A DNA stretch of 64,000 bases from Flavobacterium sp. KMS (GTDB lineage Bacteria > Bacteroidota > Bacteroidia > Flavobacteriales > Flavobacteriaceae): assembly GCF_000813005.1 (NCBI RefSeq), contig NZ_JSYP01000002.1, forward strand, positions 1 through 64,000, given 5' to 3'. Every line of letters begins with the position of its first letter. Position 1 is the stretch's first letter. Below, piece by piece: positions 1 to 8,800 of the stretch. A program made the translations under genes and the position numbers. The notes beneath the pieces were generated by a model. It had not been told where the DNA came from and ran no database searches. It saw nothing but the letters and a program-made list of their open reading frames with translations.

Positions 1-588
1 TGCGTGAAAGAAAAAAGCGCAAAAGAATAAACCTTTACGCCTTTGTAACTTTGCTTCTTTGTACCTTTTCTTTTAAAACTGGAAATAAATATTAACCGCA
101 ATGTGCGCAAAGTTTTTCGCAAAGTCCGCGAATTTTTTTGTTTGCAATGTCGCAAAATCGTAAGGTTCATTGTTTCTCGCAGATTCCGCAGATTAGGCAG
201 ATTATTTTTTACATTAAGCAGAAGAAAAATCAGCTTTATCTGCGAAATCTGCGTGAAAGAAAAAAGCGCAAAAGAATAAACCTTTGCGCCTTTGTAACTT
301 TGCTTCTTTGAACCTTTTCTTTTAAAACTGGAAATAAATATTAACCGCAATGTGCGCAAAGTTTTTCGCAAAGTCCGCGAATTTTTTTGTTTGCAAAGCC
401 GCAAAATCGTAAGGTTCATTGTTTCTCGCAGATAAAGCAGATTAGGCAGATTATTTTTTACATTAAGTAGAAGAAAAATCAGCTTTATCTGCGAAATCTG
501 CGTGAAAGAAAAAAGCGCAAAAGAATAAACCTTTGCGCCTTTGTAACTTTGCTTCTTTGAACCTTAAAAACTAAAACTGGAAGTAAAT
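1..588. repeat. 249-bp tandem direct repeat, two full units and a partial third
   Basis: Units lie at 1-249 and 250-498, with a partial third unit from 499 to about 588. The first two differ at only about eight positions. Each unit contains an imperfect inverted repeat (roughly 178-195 with 238-253 in unit 1), built on CGCAGATTnCGCAGA and its complement, a kind of intergenic element common in flavobacteria. The third unit runs into the stop codon of the MBOAT gene: the motif AAAACTGGAAATAAATA of the repeat matches its last codons with one mismatch. No gene is seen in 1-570. The array may continue beyond the window's left edge. Confidence 0.9.
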
Positions 589-2256
589 AAAAGGTTGTGA
601 ACCTGCAACTGCTGTTGCATAAACAATCCAGTACACAAATCCTAAAACAATTGCTTTACCGATTAATGGTGTTTTATCAAAAACTAATTTCATTTTGGCT
701 GTAACCACTTCTGGTAAAAAGTGCCATACATAACCAAAAAGCATTAACAAAAACACATTCTTATATCCTAATACAATCGTTTGCCAATGGTCTGGTTCGA
801 ATGTTAACTGTCCGATATTGTTGATTACTTGTATTGCTGTATCGAAATCTTTTGCACGGAAGAATATCCAACAGAAAACCACAAAATGGAATGTTAGTAC
901 AATTGAGAAGAATTTCCAGATTGCACTTAATCCGTTACTTTCTTTTTTTGAAGGGAAAAGTTCTACAAATATTTTATGAACTGCTAATGCCAACCCGTGT
1001 AATGCTCCCCAAATAATAAACTGTGCTCCCGCTCCATGCCACAATCCTCCTAAAAGCATTGTTGTAAACAGGTTAAAATTAGTTACCATGGTTTGCTTTA
1101 ATTTGTTTGAAAGCAAAAATGACAAACAAAAAACAGCGATTCCTCCAACAGCAATTACTAACGGAATTATACTTTCGGCAGTATTTGTTATTCCCCAAAG
1201 TAACAATCCGAAAAAGAATAAACTCGGGAATAAAAATCCTGCGAATGTTCCTTCTCTGTTTCCTCCGATAGATATATACAAGAAGTCTTTTAACCAAGTT
1301 GATAATGAAATATGCCATCTTCTCCAGAAATCAGTAATCGATACCGATTTATATGGTGTTCTAAAGTTGGCTGGCAATTTAAATCCAAGCAATAATGCAA
1401 TACCAATTGCCATATCTGAATATCCTGAGAAATCGCAATAAATTTGGATTGCATATCCATAAGACGCCATTAAATTCTCAAATGAGGTATAACTCATTGG
1501 TGAATCGAAAACACGATCTACAAAGTTTACCGAGATATAATTAGAGATTACCGTTTTCTTAATTAAACCACCTATGATAAGAAACAACGCATTATTTACG
1601 TCTGCCTTTGTAAGGTTTAATTTTTGATAAATCTGTGGTAAAAAATCCTTAGCTCTTACAATCGGCCCAGCAACTAATTGTGGGAAGAATGAAACGAAGA
1701 ATAAATATTCGATATAATTTTTTGTTGGTTTAATCTCTTCACGATATATCTCGATAATATAACTCATCGATTGAAACGTGTAAAATGAAATCCCGACTGG
1801 AAGGAAAATATCATGAAGCTCAAAATTACCATGAAACATATCATTGTAGGTAACTATCATAAAGTTCATGTACTTAAAATACCCAAGTAATCCTAGGTTT
1901 AGGATAACACTTATTATCAAGTATATTTTCTTTCGGCTTTTTACACTTTCATTATATATTATCTGACTCAAGCCATAGTCTACAACCGAAGAAAGTAGCA
2001 ATAGCAAGAAATATATTCCGCTTGACTTGTAATAAAAGAAAAGCGAGAATAGAATAACATATGTTAATCTTAGATAAAATGTCTTGCGCAAAAAGGCATA
2101 CACAAAATAAAAAACCAGAAATAATCCTAAGAATAATCCTGTGTTGAATAATAATTTTTCTTCTGGGTTATATATAAACCAACCCTTAACCTGTTCTAAT
2201 GTAAGTGCACCAAAATTTTGAACGAACCAATCATTAATGCTATCAACTGTTATCAA
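571..2256 (-). CDS. MBOAT-family O-acyltransferase, AlgI-like
   Basis: This 561-residue polytopic membrane protein belongs to the membrane-bound O-acyltransferase family, which moves acyl groups (usually acetyl) across the inner membrane to an exported glycan. The AlgI signature is present: a TDFWRRWHISL block near residue 310 and LGGLWHGAG near residue 405, which holds the conserved catalytic histidine. KLLFNTGLFLGLF near residue 34 matches the usual AlgI N-terminus, so this copy carries a short extension. The start is TTG at 2256, one base after the stop of the upstream SGNH gene, and an in-frame stop lies just upstream. It is the last gene of a three-gene operon with two SGNH proteins, as in alginate or peptidoglycan acetylation systems. 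The substrate is unknown. Confidence 0.9.
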   Translation of the reverse strand: MITVDSINDWFVQNFGALTLEQVKGWFIYNPEEKLLFNTGLFLGLFLVFYFVYAFLRKTFYLRLTYVILFSLFFYYKSSGIYFLLLLLSSVVDYGLSQIIYNESVKSRKKIYLIISVILNLGLLGYFKYMNFMIVTYNDMFHGNFELHDIFLPVGISFYTFQSMSYIIEIYREEIKPTKNYIEYLFFVSFFPQLVAGPIVRAKDFLPQIYQKLNLTKADVNNALFLIIGGLIKKTVISNYISVNFVDRVFDSPMSYTSFENLMASYGYAIQIYCDFSGYSDMAIGIALLLGFKLPANFRTPYKSVSITDFWRRWHISLSTWLKDFLYISIGGNREGTFAGFLFPSLFFFGLLLWGITNTAESIIPLVIAVGGIAVFCLSFLLSNKLKQTMVTNFNLFTTMLLGGLWHGAGAQFIIWGALHGLALAVHKIFVELFPSKKESNGLSAIWKFFSIVLTFHFVVFCWIFFRAKDFDTAIQVINNIGQLTFEPDHWQTIVLGYKNVFLLMLFGYVWHFLPEVVTAKMKLVFDKTPLIGKAIVLGFVYWIVYATAVAGSQPFIYFQF

Positions 2257-2257
2257 C

Positions 2258-3679
2258 TTATTTTTTTAATTTAAAATTATCGTATTCGTTTAATAATGCT
2301 TTCGAAAACAAGCTTCCTTGTTTTTCATATCCGTTTTTAGAATAATGTACCCAATCTGGACCAATTAATCCTTGGGCTTTTAATTTCCCAATACCACTCA
2401 TTCCTCCAAACTCGTTATACAAATCCCAAACTGCCAGACCATCTGTTTGAGCCGTTTCATAAATATGTTTTGTATAATCGGCTACAAACGTATTTGGTTT
2501 TCTTCCTTTTAACAGCGATGGCGGTGGTGTCATAACTAGTACAGGAACGTGAATATTTTGTTCTTTTAACTTACTTATAAACTCGCGCAGTTGCTTTATG
2601 TAACCTGAAGCTTCTAATCGGTCATAACTTTCGTTTGTTCCTAATGATAATACTATCATATCAGGATGTAACGATTTTAGTTGTTCAAAGAAAACTGGGT
2701 ATTTATTATAATCAGAAAATTTTGCACCATTTACTCCAATACCGCTATAAATTATTCCTGGTGAATCTTTCTCGAGGATTAACCCATTAAGCTCATATTT
2801 CTTAGCATCCTTATTTGGAATAAGATAGATTTTATCTAATGCTTTTTCGGTATTGTAATAATGAGTAAACGAATCTGATTCTATATCCAAAGGAACATAC
2901 TCTGATTGTGAGATTGTTTTAGGACGCGTTTCATTTGTTACAATCTTAAGGGTTCTACCCGCTCTAATTGCATTCGATTTTAAATGATTTGCTCTTTTAA
3001 TTTCTGCAATCGAAACATTGTATTTATCTGCAATAACCGAGATTGCCTCTCCTTTTTTTATTTTATGTGTAATTACTTTTTTCTCCGAAGATTGAATCAT
3101 ATTAGTTTGAATGCGAGTTGCCAAGTCAAACATATGCTGGTTTTGCGGTGTAATTATCTTTATTGTATTAAAGTTGTACGCAGGATCTTTTACATTAACC
3201 TCAATTACAAATCCATCTGTATTTCTCCAAAGTGCGATTCCGCTTAACCCCATTGGGCAGTTTTTCTCCGGAAGTATGTTTCGGTAACTTTCCCAACTTT
3301 TATTAGAACGAAAGCGTTCATTATAAGATCCGTTGGTTTTTGCTAACGAATATGGAAAAATAAAACCTCTCCCTCCATTTCCTAGTTCTTTCTGGAGATC
3401 TTTACGAATCTCGTTTGTCATCAAATCACTCTGAATGTGTGAATCTCCGATATGAACAATGTTTATTTTATGATTCCCTTGATTCTCATTGCTTTTTAAT
3501 TTCTTAAAGAAATCCTCTAAAACCTTTGCATTATAAATTTGACTCCCTGATATAGGCTCAACAGTTGTCGTATCGATTTTGTCAGTCATCTTTTTAGTTA
3601 TTAAAATTGGCTCGGTTTTTTGCGCTTTGTTATTAGACGCAAAAAGAAGACAACAAAAGAAAATAATAAGTTTATTCAT
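2258..3679 (-). CDS. Exported SGNH/GDSL hydrolase-like protein with internal LysM domain
   Basis: This 473-residue protein has an N-terminal signal peptide (hydrophobic residues 4-16, then NNKAQK). SGNH block I appears as HIGDSHIQSD near residue 78, block III as SLGTNES near 346, and block V as DWVHYSKNG near 442, so the Ser, Asn and Asp/His catalytic positions look intact. A LysM module (residues about 203-246, HKIKKGEAISVIADKYNVS) is inserted in the middle, which suggests binding to peptidoglycan or another GlcNAc polymer. It overlaps the preceding gene by 8 bases and is followed one base later by the MBOAT gene. By analogy with AlgX/AlgJ or PatB it probably receives acyl groups from the MBOAT protein and places them on, or removes them from, a periplasmic glycan. 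That role is inferred. Confidence 0.85.
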   Translation of the reverse strand: MNKLIIFFCCLLFASNNKAQKTEPILITKKMTDKIDTTTVEPISGSQIYNAKVLEDFFKKLKSNENQGNHKINIVHIGDSHIQSDLMTNEIRKDLQKELGNGGRGFIFPYSLAKTNGSYNERFRSNKSWESYRNILPEKNCPMGLSGIALWRNTDGFVIEVNVKDPAYNFNTIKIITPQNQHMFDLATRIQTNMIQSSEKKVITHKIKKGEAISVIADKYNVSIAEIKRANHLKSNAIRAGRTLKIVTNETRPKTISQSEYVPLDIESDSFTHYYNTEKALDKIYLIPNKDAKKYELNGLILEKDSPGIIYSGIGVNGAKFSDYNKYPVFFEQLKSLHPDMIVLSLGTNESYDRLEASGYIKQLREFISKLKEQNIHVPVLVMTPPPSLLKGRKPNTFVADYTKHIYETAQTDGLAVWDLYNEFGGMSGIGKLKAQGLIGPDWVHYSKNGYEKQGSLFSKALLNEYDNFKLKK

Positions 3680-5150
3680 CTACACTATCGTTTATTACAG
3701 ATACGGAATCTGTATTCGTTTTCCTGACTGTTTTGCCTTTTCTTATGTCCGCTTCTCTTTTTTCGCGCAAAACTTTATATTGTTCGTAACCTTGATTTAA
3801 TTGCTCATAAAGTAACCCACCAATTGCTTTGGCTCCACGCTGATTAAAATGTGTATAATCTTTGTTTGCTTTTGCTGGTGCTTCATCTACCCATTTTACC
3901 ATAGAACCATCTCCACCCATCAACGTATATAAATTAACAAATCCAGATTCAGTTTCTAAAGCATAACGCTTTTGAGCTTTCATTAAAGGAACAACTGCCG
4001 AATCGGTTTTCATTTGCATATCATATTTTGTCGATTTATCTGCAGTAGAAATAATCAAAATAGAAACTCCTGGAAAAGATGCTTTTATTTTATTAACAGC
4101 TTTAGTCATTCCTTTTCCGTACCAAGAATAATTTTTTGTACCATAATTTAAAACGTTGGTTCCGTAATGAAGAATGATTAAATCATATTTTAAATTGGCA
4201 TTGAAACTTTGCATTACATTGGCATCAAAAATAGAAATTGGCATTCCCGAATTTCCTCTTTGCGAAAAGTTATCTACATGAACTCCGCTACCATTATCAA
4301 AATTGAAGCCATAAATAGGAATAGAATCTGCGTGAACAAAATTAGCTTTAAATGCTTTAATGCTTTTAGAAGTTACTTTTATAGTGTTAACCAAATTATT
4401 TGGAGCAAGACTTTTGGATATAGTGTCTTTTCCGATTATAAAATTCACTTTTCCAGTTTTTGATGATCTTCCATAATATAAGGTTGGATTATCTAGACTA
4501 GTCGCAAATTTATTTAAACCTGCTTCATAAGAAACCCATGTAGAATTTGACTTATCATTTGCAAAAAACACGTGTCCGTTTACACCAAAAGGACTTGTTG
4601 GTCTCTTTACATTAAGATACGATTGCATTTTCCAGTTTTTGGAATATAGCGCTTTTACTGAAGCTCTTGATGCAGCTGACTCTGAAGTTATAGAAACAAA
4701 TCCAACTCCTGTGCCTCCAAATCTTTCTTGATATTTGTTTCGAACATCTTGTACAATTAAATCTCCATCGGTCATAGAATCGCCATAATATGCAATCCTC
4801 ACTTTTGCCTCAGGATGTTTTTCTAATTGATATAATTTATCGTAAAAAGAAATCAGGTATTGATATCCTTTATAATTATCGAAAGTTTCTGAAGGGAATT
4901 CGATTCCTTCATTAGCATTAAAAACGATATTCTCCCCTGCTTCTTCATCAGCATCGGTGCTATCATTTTTTTTAGATACGCCTTCTTTTTCAAACGATTC
5001 CAGAAGCATACTATCTACAAGTACGTTTTTGGAGTCGACTTTACTTTCAGGAAAAATTTTATCTGGTAATATTTGTTTAAAACCAATGAAAGCTACAAAT
5101 GCTAATGCTACAATTGCAAAAGACTGAAAAAAATAAGATTTTGTATTCAC
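3672..5150 (-). CDS. Membrane-anchored SGNH/GDSL-like protein
   Basis: This 492-residue protein has one N-terminal membrane segment (about residues 9-27) and a low-complexity acidic linker, then an SGNH-like fold: YYGDSMTDG near residue 122, HYGTNVLNYG near 332 and DYTHFNQRG near 433. It is a divergent paralogue of the next gene but lacks the LysM insert. Translation appears to start at GTG (5148-5150), since the frame has a stop five codons upstream. It is the first gene of the O-acylation operon, with a TATCTTTG promoter element about 80 bases upstream. It is probably periplasmic and tethered to the inner membrane, working with the MBOAT protein. Substrate unknown. Confidence 0.8.
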   Translation of the reverse strand: MNTKSYFFQSFAIVALAFVAFIGFKQILPDKIFPESKVDSKNVLVDSMLLESFEKEGVSKKNDSTDADEEAGENIVFNANEGIEFPSETFDNYKGYQYLISFYDKLYQLEKHPEAKVRIAYYGDSMTDGDLIVQDVRNKYQERFGGTGVGFVSITSESAASRASVKALYSKNWKMQSYLNVKRPTSPFGVNGHVFFANDKSNSTWVSYEAGLNKFATSLDNPTLYYGRSSKTGKVNFIIGKDTISKSLAPNNLVNTIKVTSKSIKAFKANFVHADSIPIYGFNFDNGSGVHVDNFSQRGNSGMPISIFDANVMQSFNANLKYDLIILHYGTNVLNYGTKNYSWYGKGMTKAVNKIKASFPGVSILIISTADKSTKYDMQMKTDSAVVPLMKAQKRYALETESGFVNLYTLMGGDGSMVKWVDEAPAKANKDYTHFNQRGAKAIGGLLYEQLNQGYEQYKVLREKREADIRKGKTVRKTNTDSVSVINDSVDE

Positions 5151-5230
5151 TTGTAATTATAAATTTTGAAGAATAAAATCAATAAGAGCTCCATTATCCA
5201 AATTTCCTATTAATTTAATTAAAACGTTTG

Positions 5231-5238
5231 CAAAGATA
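5231..5238 (-). promoter_or_regulatory. -7 promoter element of the MBOAT/SGNH operon
   Basis: The minus strand reads TATCTTTG, a match to the flavobacterial -7 consensus TAnnTTTG, about 80 bases before the GTG start at 5150. Confidence 0.5.
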
Positions 5239-5288
5239 GAATAAACAATAAATCTATTATTCCTTTTTTACGATTAAATAAAAATAAA

Positions 5289-5316
5289 AAAGAGGCTAGA
5301 TAAATCCAGCCTCTTT
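5289..5316 (-). terminator. Rho-independent terminator after the hmuY-like gene
   Basis: The 9-bp stem AAAGAGGCT/AGCCTCTTT is followed on the minus strand by a T-rich tract. It lies about 150 bases after the stop of the HmuY-like gene. The remaining 5151-5464 spacer holds only AT-rich sequence and the divergently useful promoter at 5231. Confidence 0.8.
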
Positions 5317-5464
5317 CCAAAAAAAAAATAAAAAAAAACCAAGTTACTATCTAAATTGAATTTAAACATAGTCTTGTTATTAAGATTGATAAGTTACAAC
5401 CCTACCACATGAAATAACTTACCAATCTTTTTATTTCCATAAAAATGGAATCGTTTTTATATGA

Positions 5465-6559
5465 CTATTTTAAAAGAGCATATTCAAATGATACATATCC
5501 TCTTTCTCCCGCTGCATTTGTCATAGTAAGAAATTTTACTTTATAGTAATTCCCTTCTGTATCTTTAACTACATAAAAACGATCAGTTTTAATACTTGGT
5601 AATGAACCATTTTGACCACCTGCATTTCTCCAGTTAGGCCCAAGAACTCTTTGATCAGTTAGAGAAGTTTTAAAATTAGCTTCAACAGCTTTTACTTTAT
5701 TAAAATCCGCATAAGTTCCACCTGTTGCAACTAAAACTTCATATACTTGAGTTCCGCCTCTCATGTTTGAGACAATAAAATCAGCATACCCATAAGTTAC
5801 ATCTATTTTACCATCAGATGTATAATTCGTGAAAGCAGTAAAATTTAAATCCCATTTTGTTTTTTCAGGCTCAACTACTACATTATTTCCTGAAGCCAAA
5901 CTAAAAAATGAAAAATTGAAAGCTGCATCTTTAGAAATTGTTTTTTCCGTGAAAGTTGCTGAATCTAAATCTGCATATTGAATTTTGTATCCATTCACTC
6001 CTCTTAAAATTCTAATTTTTTTCCATCCTCTCGGATTACCATAAAGACTTGCTGAACCTACATTCGGCACGGTAGTTCCAACTTCAAATCCAAGATTTAC
6101 CAAATATACTTTGTTATCTGCATCTATAGCAGAAATCTCAGCAATAGCTGTTCCTATTCCTGCTCCAGCTCCCGCTAAAACTCCTGTCGGATTATCAACG
6201 TATCCTATGGATGCAGGTGTATCAAATCCAACATTAACAGTATTATCGATTTGCTGCACCAAAGTAATATCCGAAGTCTCTAACTTTTTTACTGCCATTT
6301 TAATAGAACCGTTAATAACAACTCTAAAATCTGAACCACTAGAGAATCCTAAATCCCATTTTGTTCTGTTTACAGACTCTATCTTCCCTGTACTTAAATC
6401 TACAAAAACCTGATTAGGTTGATTAGGTCCACCAACACTTGGTTGTAAAACTTGCCCAACAGATGGACCTACTGGTGTAGTTGTATCGTTATTGTCATCG
6501 CTTGAACAAGACCCAAGTGTCAATAATGCGAATGATAGTAATAAAAATGTCTTTTTCAT
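5465..6559 (-). CDS. hmuY: HmuY-family heme-binding lipoprotein
   Basis: This 364-residue lipoprotein has a signal peptide ending in the lipobox LGSC with Cys near residue 18, followed by an Asp/Thr-rich linker. Two HmuY-type sandwich repeats begin with TKWDLGFSSG (about residue 65) and KTKWDLNFTAF (about residue 235). HmuY proteins sit on the outer face of the outer membrane, bind heme and hand it to the partner TonB-dependent receptor. That receptor gene lies 16 bases upstream and is almost certainly cotranscribed. A terminator follows at 5289-5316. The heme-ligating histidines known from Porphyromonas HmuY cannot be assigned by eye, so the ligand is inferred from family and context. Confidence 0.85.
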   Translation of the reverse strand: MKKTFLLLSFALLTLGSCSSDDNNDTTTPVGPSVGQVLQPSVGGPNQPNQVFVDLSTGKIESVNRTKWDLGFSSGSDFRVVINGSIKMAVKKLETSDITLVQQIDNTVNVGFDTPASIGYVDNPTGVLAGAGAGIGTAIAEISAIDADNKVYLVNLGFEVGTTVPNVGSASLYGNPRGWKKIRILRGVNGYKIQYADLDSATFTEKTISKDAAFNFSFFSLASGNNVVVEPEKTKWDLNFTAFTNYTSDGKIDVTYGYADFIVSNMRGGTQVYEVLVATGGTYADFNKVKAVEANFKTSLTDQRVLGPNWRNAGGQNGSLPSIKTDRFYVVKDTEGNYYKVKFLTMTNAAGERGYVSFEYALLK

Positions 6560-6575
6560 TGTATTTGATTTTATA

Positions 6576-8693
6576 TTAAAGATTAAGGTTATATGTAAGT
6601 TTTAAAAAATAAGAGCGTCCATAAGCCAACATTATTTGTGATGGTCCTGCATGAGCAACTCCTTGACTTGTATTTGTTTGATTTATATTAAGTACATTAA
6701 GTATGTTTCTTGCCCCTATTGTAGCTTCTAGTTTATCACCAAAGAAATTTTTTCTAATTGAAGCATCAAGCCAATTGCTTGGATCAACTTCGGATATTAC
6801 GTAGGCAGAAGTAGTTTCTATAAATTGTTGTGATTTTCCGTTGTATTTATAATATGCCGAAATTGTAGTTTGCCAACTTGGGATAACATATGAAACACTA
6901 CTATTAAGATTAAAAGAATAAAGAAACTTATCATCTGAAGAAAAAATCTGATTTTCTATTTTTTGAGAAATCCCAACCAAAGAAGCTCCTAAATTAAATG
7001 TCCAATTGTCTTTTTTAAATTGGTTGGTAGTCGAGAAATTCCACATTTTATATTTACTAATATTAATGTATTCATACTCTGGATTTCCCATATCTGGATT
7101 GAATCTTGCAAGTGCCATATCAATTCGGTCATCTACATTTAAATAACTTCCTGCTAAAGTGTTCGAGATTTGTAATCCAGAAGAAAGAGTAGACATTTTT
7201 TTTAGACTAGCTTCGTAAGATGTACTTGTTTCTGGAATAAGATTTTCATTACCCGTAAAAAAATGTCCATCAAAAATTTGTTTTGAATATAACTCTTCAA
7301 AGGTTGGTGTACGGAAAGAATTACCGTAAGAACCTCTAAGTTCAACTCCTTTATCAAATAAATATCTTAAACCAAGAGATGATGCATATTGATTTTCAAA
7401 TTTAGATTGAGCAGAAAAACGCAATCCTGGACGAATAGAAAATCTTTCAGTTGCTCTGATTTCTGAGGAAGCAAAAAAATCATAATTTTCAAGCCTTTTA
7501 CGAACCGGAGACAACTTATTATTTGCTTCCTGAACCAATGAGTATCCTTGATTATTTACAGCCTCATATCCTAATTGTAAATCAACTTTACTATCTGAGA
7601 AAAAATTACTTAATGTACCTGTAGAGTAAAGTGCTTCCATAGACTGATCTTTTACAGTAACATTATTTTCTTCTTTTTTATTAAATAAATAATATCTAAA
7701 ATCTTCAACATCGCGTTGTTGTTTCTGATGTGAAAGCGAAACATTAAAGTTTAACTTTGAAAACATCTTACCAGTCGCATTTAAATTATGAAAATACCTA
7801 TTGGTAAAATATCGTTTATCTTCTGCGTATCGGTATGACCCTAATTCTGCAGTGTAACCAGATTGCACTGTACTATTGTAATAATCTACATCTTCATCTA
7901 AATATTCGAATTTATAGAAAAAACGAAAACTACCTTTATGGTATGCTATTAATGCTGTTGCGTTTAATTGATCCTTTGGAAGCCATTTAAAACCGCGAGT
8001 CTGATCATTCTCAATATAATCTATCCCTTTTTTATCATCAAGAAAACCTTGAAAAGCATTACGATTGGCTCCAATACTCACAAACCAGTTTTCATTAAAA
8101 GTATGCGATCCCTTTATTGACTGAATATGTCGTCCTTGATCAAAAAGCGCAAATTCATTCTTAACAGTTTCTTCTTGTCCTGAGACGGAGAAACTCCATT
8201 TATATTTTGATGTTTTTTTAGTAATAATATTCAAAACTCCACTTACGGCATTTGCTCCATAACTAACTCCCATTGAACCCTCAACTATTTCTATTTGCTC
8301 AACATCATTCAGGTTTATTTGAGATAAATCGGTATTATTCCCTAAACCTGCTTCATTGATTAAAGGCACATTATCAACCAAAATTTTAAAGTACTGAGCA
8401 TCTAATCCAAATAAAGATACAGTTGAACGTCCGCTTGTCCCGCTTGGTCTAACTGTAATATTTAAGTACTGATTTAATACATCTGATAAATTTGTTGCTG
8501 CTAAATTCTGAATATCCTTACTTGTTATTACACGTACATTAAACACGGATTTCTTTATAGATTGTGGTTCAAATTGTCCAGTAACTACAACTTCTGATAA
8601 TTCATTTGCACGAATACTGTCTTTCTGTTTTTCCTGTGCAGAAAGTGTTTCACAAAATACAAGGGCAATAAATAGGATAATTTTAATTTTCAT
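6576..8693 (-). CDS. hmuR: TonB-dependent outer membrane receptor, HmuR-like heme receptor
   Basis: This 705-residue protein has a signal peptide (residues 1-19), a plug domain (about 30-155, with LSEVVVTGQF near the start and GANAVSGVLNIIT at its end) and a C-terminal beta-barrel ending in an aromatic-containing strand, YFLKLTYNLNL. Around residues 460-485 the barrel carries FRTPTFEELY followed by GNENLIPET, resembling the FRAP and NPNL boxes of heme receptors. It is the first gene of an operon with the HmuY-like lipoprotein. The promoter faces that of a DUF6607 gene. It probably imports heme or another iron porphyrin using TonB energy. Heme specificity is inferred from the boxes and the HmuY partner. 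Confidence 0.85.
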   Translation of the reverse strand: MKIKIILFIALVFCETLSAQEKQKDSIRANELSEVVVTGQFEPQSIKKSVFNVRVITSKDIQNLAATNLSDVLNQYLNITVRPSGTSGRSTVSLFGLDAQYFKILVDNVPLINEAGLGNNTDLSQINLNDVEQIEIVEGSMGVSYGANAVSGVLNIITKKTSKYKWSFSVSGQEETVKNEFALFDQGRHIQSIKGSHTFNENWFVSIGANRNAFQGFLDDKKGIDYIENDQTRGFKWLPKDQLNATALIAYHKGSFRFFYKFEYLDEDVDYYNSTVQSGYTAELGSYRYAEDKRYFTNRYFHNLNATGKMFSKLNFNVSLSHQKQQRDVEDFRYYLFNKKEENNVTVKDQSMEALYSTGTLSNFFSDSKVDLQLGYEAVNNQGYSLVQEANNKLSPVRKRLENYDFFASSEIRATERFSIRPGLRFSAQSKFENQYASSLGLRYLFDKGVELRGSYGNSFRTPTFEELYSKQIFDGHFFTGNENLIPETSTSYEASLKKMSTLSSGLQISNTLAGSYLNVDDRIDMALARFNPDMGNPEYEYINISKYKMWNFSTTNQFKKDNWTFNLGASLVGISQKIENQIFSSDDKFLYSFNLNSSVSYVIPSWQTTISAYYKYNGKSQQFIETTSAYVISEVDPSNWLDASIRKNFFGDKLEATIGARNILNVLNINQTNTSQGVAHAGPSQIMLAYGRSYFLKLTYNLNL

Positions 8694-8721
8694 TATTTTT
8701 AATTGGTCTTAATAATCTTGG

Positions 8722-8729
8722 CAAATATA
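8722..8729 (-). promoter_or_regulatory. -7 promoter element of the heme receptor operon
   Basis: The minus strand reads TATATTTG (TAnnTTTG consensus), about 29 bases before the receptor start. It forms one arm of a perfect 11-bp inverted repeat (8721-8731 with 8760-8770) whose other arm is the divergent promoter. Confidence 0.6.
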
Positions 8730-8761
8730 TAATTATTTTAATTCAATCTAAATAAAATTTA

Positions 8762-8769
8762 TATATTTG
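8762..8769 (+). promoter_or_regulatory. -7 promoter element of the DUF6607 gene
   Basis: TATATTTG on the plus strand matches TAnnTTTG, 32 bases before the ATG at 8801. It mirrors the minus-strand element at 8722-8729, so the two heme-locus transcripts start back to back within about 45 bases. Confidence 0.6.
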
Positions 8770-8800
8770 CTAAAAATTTTAAATCAAAAAAAAACAAGTT

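Noticed and set aside
1..570. Possible CRISPR array because of repeated units
   Set aside because: The units are 249 bp and nearly identical throughout, with no short repeat and unique spacer pattern, and no cas genes are near.
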